A stretch of 24,079 nt of DNA from an uncultured Bacteroidales bacterium (GTDB lineage Bacteria > Bacteroidota > Bacteroidia > Bacteroidales > F082): positions 1 to 24,079 of the forward strand of contig CALAZZ010000040.1 in NCBI GenBank assembly GCA_937926515.1, in the 5' to 3' direction. Below the pieces are notes generated by a model. It was not told the origin of the DNA and did no database searches. It worked only from the letters and a program-made list of their open reading frames with translations. Of the stretch, positions 24,029-24,079 are shown piece by piece. Each line of letters starts with the position of its first letter. Position 1 is the stretch's first letter. The translations under genes and the position numbers were made by a program.

Positions 24029-24079
24029 CTACCGCACCACCAACTTCTCCACCAACCACTTCTCCCCATCCCAAACCCT
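24029..24079 (-). CDS. C-terminal end of a probable T9SS cargo protein, partial
   Basis: Reading the minus strand from the right edge gives RVWDGEKWLVEKLVVR then a stop (TAG, 24029-24031). The last residues resemble the end of type A T9SS sorting domains, a final beta strand like KWLVEKLVVR after a glycine turn. Only 16 residues are visible, so the call rests on this tail and on the T9SS-rich setting. The bidirectional terminator at 23824-23858 would suit this gene. Confidence 0.5.
   Translation of the reverse strand, partial: RVWDGEKWLVEKLVVR

Noticed and set aside
23884..24069. 61-residue minus-strand open frame with a hydrophobic stretch
   Set aside because: It overlaps the probable T9SS tail in another frame, has a Trp/Gly/Arg-rich lead of low plausibility, and matches no family I know.
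1..24079. CRISPR arrays, tRNA/rRNA genes, insertion sequences, att sites
   Set aside because: No regularly spaced direct repeats, no cloverleaf-like sequence, no transposase or integrase frame and no terminal repeats were seen by eye on either strand.

Overview
The window reads as chromosomal DNA of a member of the Bacteroidota, most likely a Bacteroidales/Marinilabiliales-type environmental lineage (inference). The signs are two proteins ending in type IX secretion (T9SS) sorting domains, an ECF sigma / FecR (DUF4974-type) pair, an STN-domain outer-membrane protein, repeated TAnnTTTG -7 promoter elements, almost no Shine-Dalgarno sites, and Bacteroidota-style SerS, L21 and L27. No tRNA, rRNA, CRISPR array, insertion sequence or phage gene was seen.

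Left part (1-10875, all minus strand): read in the direction of transcription this is an ECF sigma factor (10285-10875), its FecR-type anti-sigma factor (9143-10150), an STN domain joined to a small outer-membrane barrel (7567-8889), a 1007-residue T9SS-sorted beta-helix protein (4509-7532) only 34 bases further on, an 853-base AT-rich gap, and then a giant repeat protein (start 3655, at least 1218 residues, running off the left edge) built of Fn3-like domains with MAM-like choice-of-anchor J modules inserted in them. The order suggests a cell-surface signalling unit that controls surface-protein production. In it, the usual TonB-dependent receptor seems to be replaced by a plugless STN-barrel protein.

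Middle part (11133-17803, plus strand): an EamA-type exporter, rplU-rpmA with a clear promoter and a clear terminator, then serS in an apparent operon with a small coiled-coil lipoprotein, whose signal peptide starts inside serS, and a TPR protein that starts on the lipoprotein's stop codon (TGATG). A DUF1573 protein and a Nudix hydrolase follow.

Right part (17909-24079): a second T9SS beta-helix protein, an SRAP (YedK/HMCES) DNA-protein crosslink protein, a minus-strand LuxE-like acyl-activating enzyme divergent from a small lipoprotein, an orphan NarL/FixJ response regulator, and an MlaD/MCE lipid-transport protein that has no ATG start and must use TTG. A bidirectional terminator follows, and the last 51 bases look like the C-terminal tail of another T9SS cargo gene on the minus strand.

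The most unusual material is the sigma/FecR/STN-barrel/surface-protein array, the nested-domain giant protein, the serS-lipoprotein-TPR operon, and the start region of the MCE gene.
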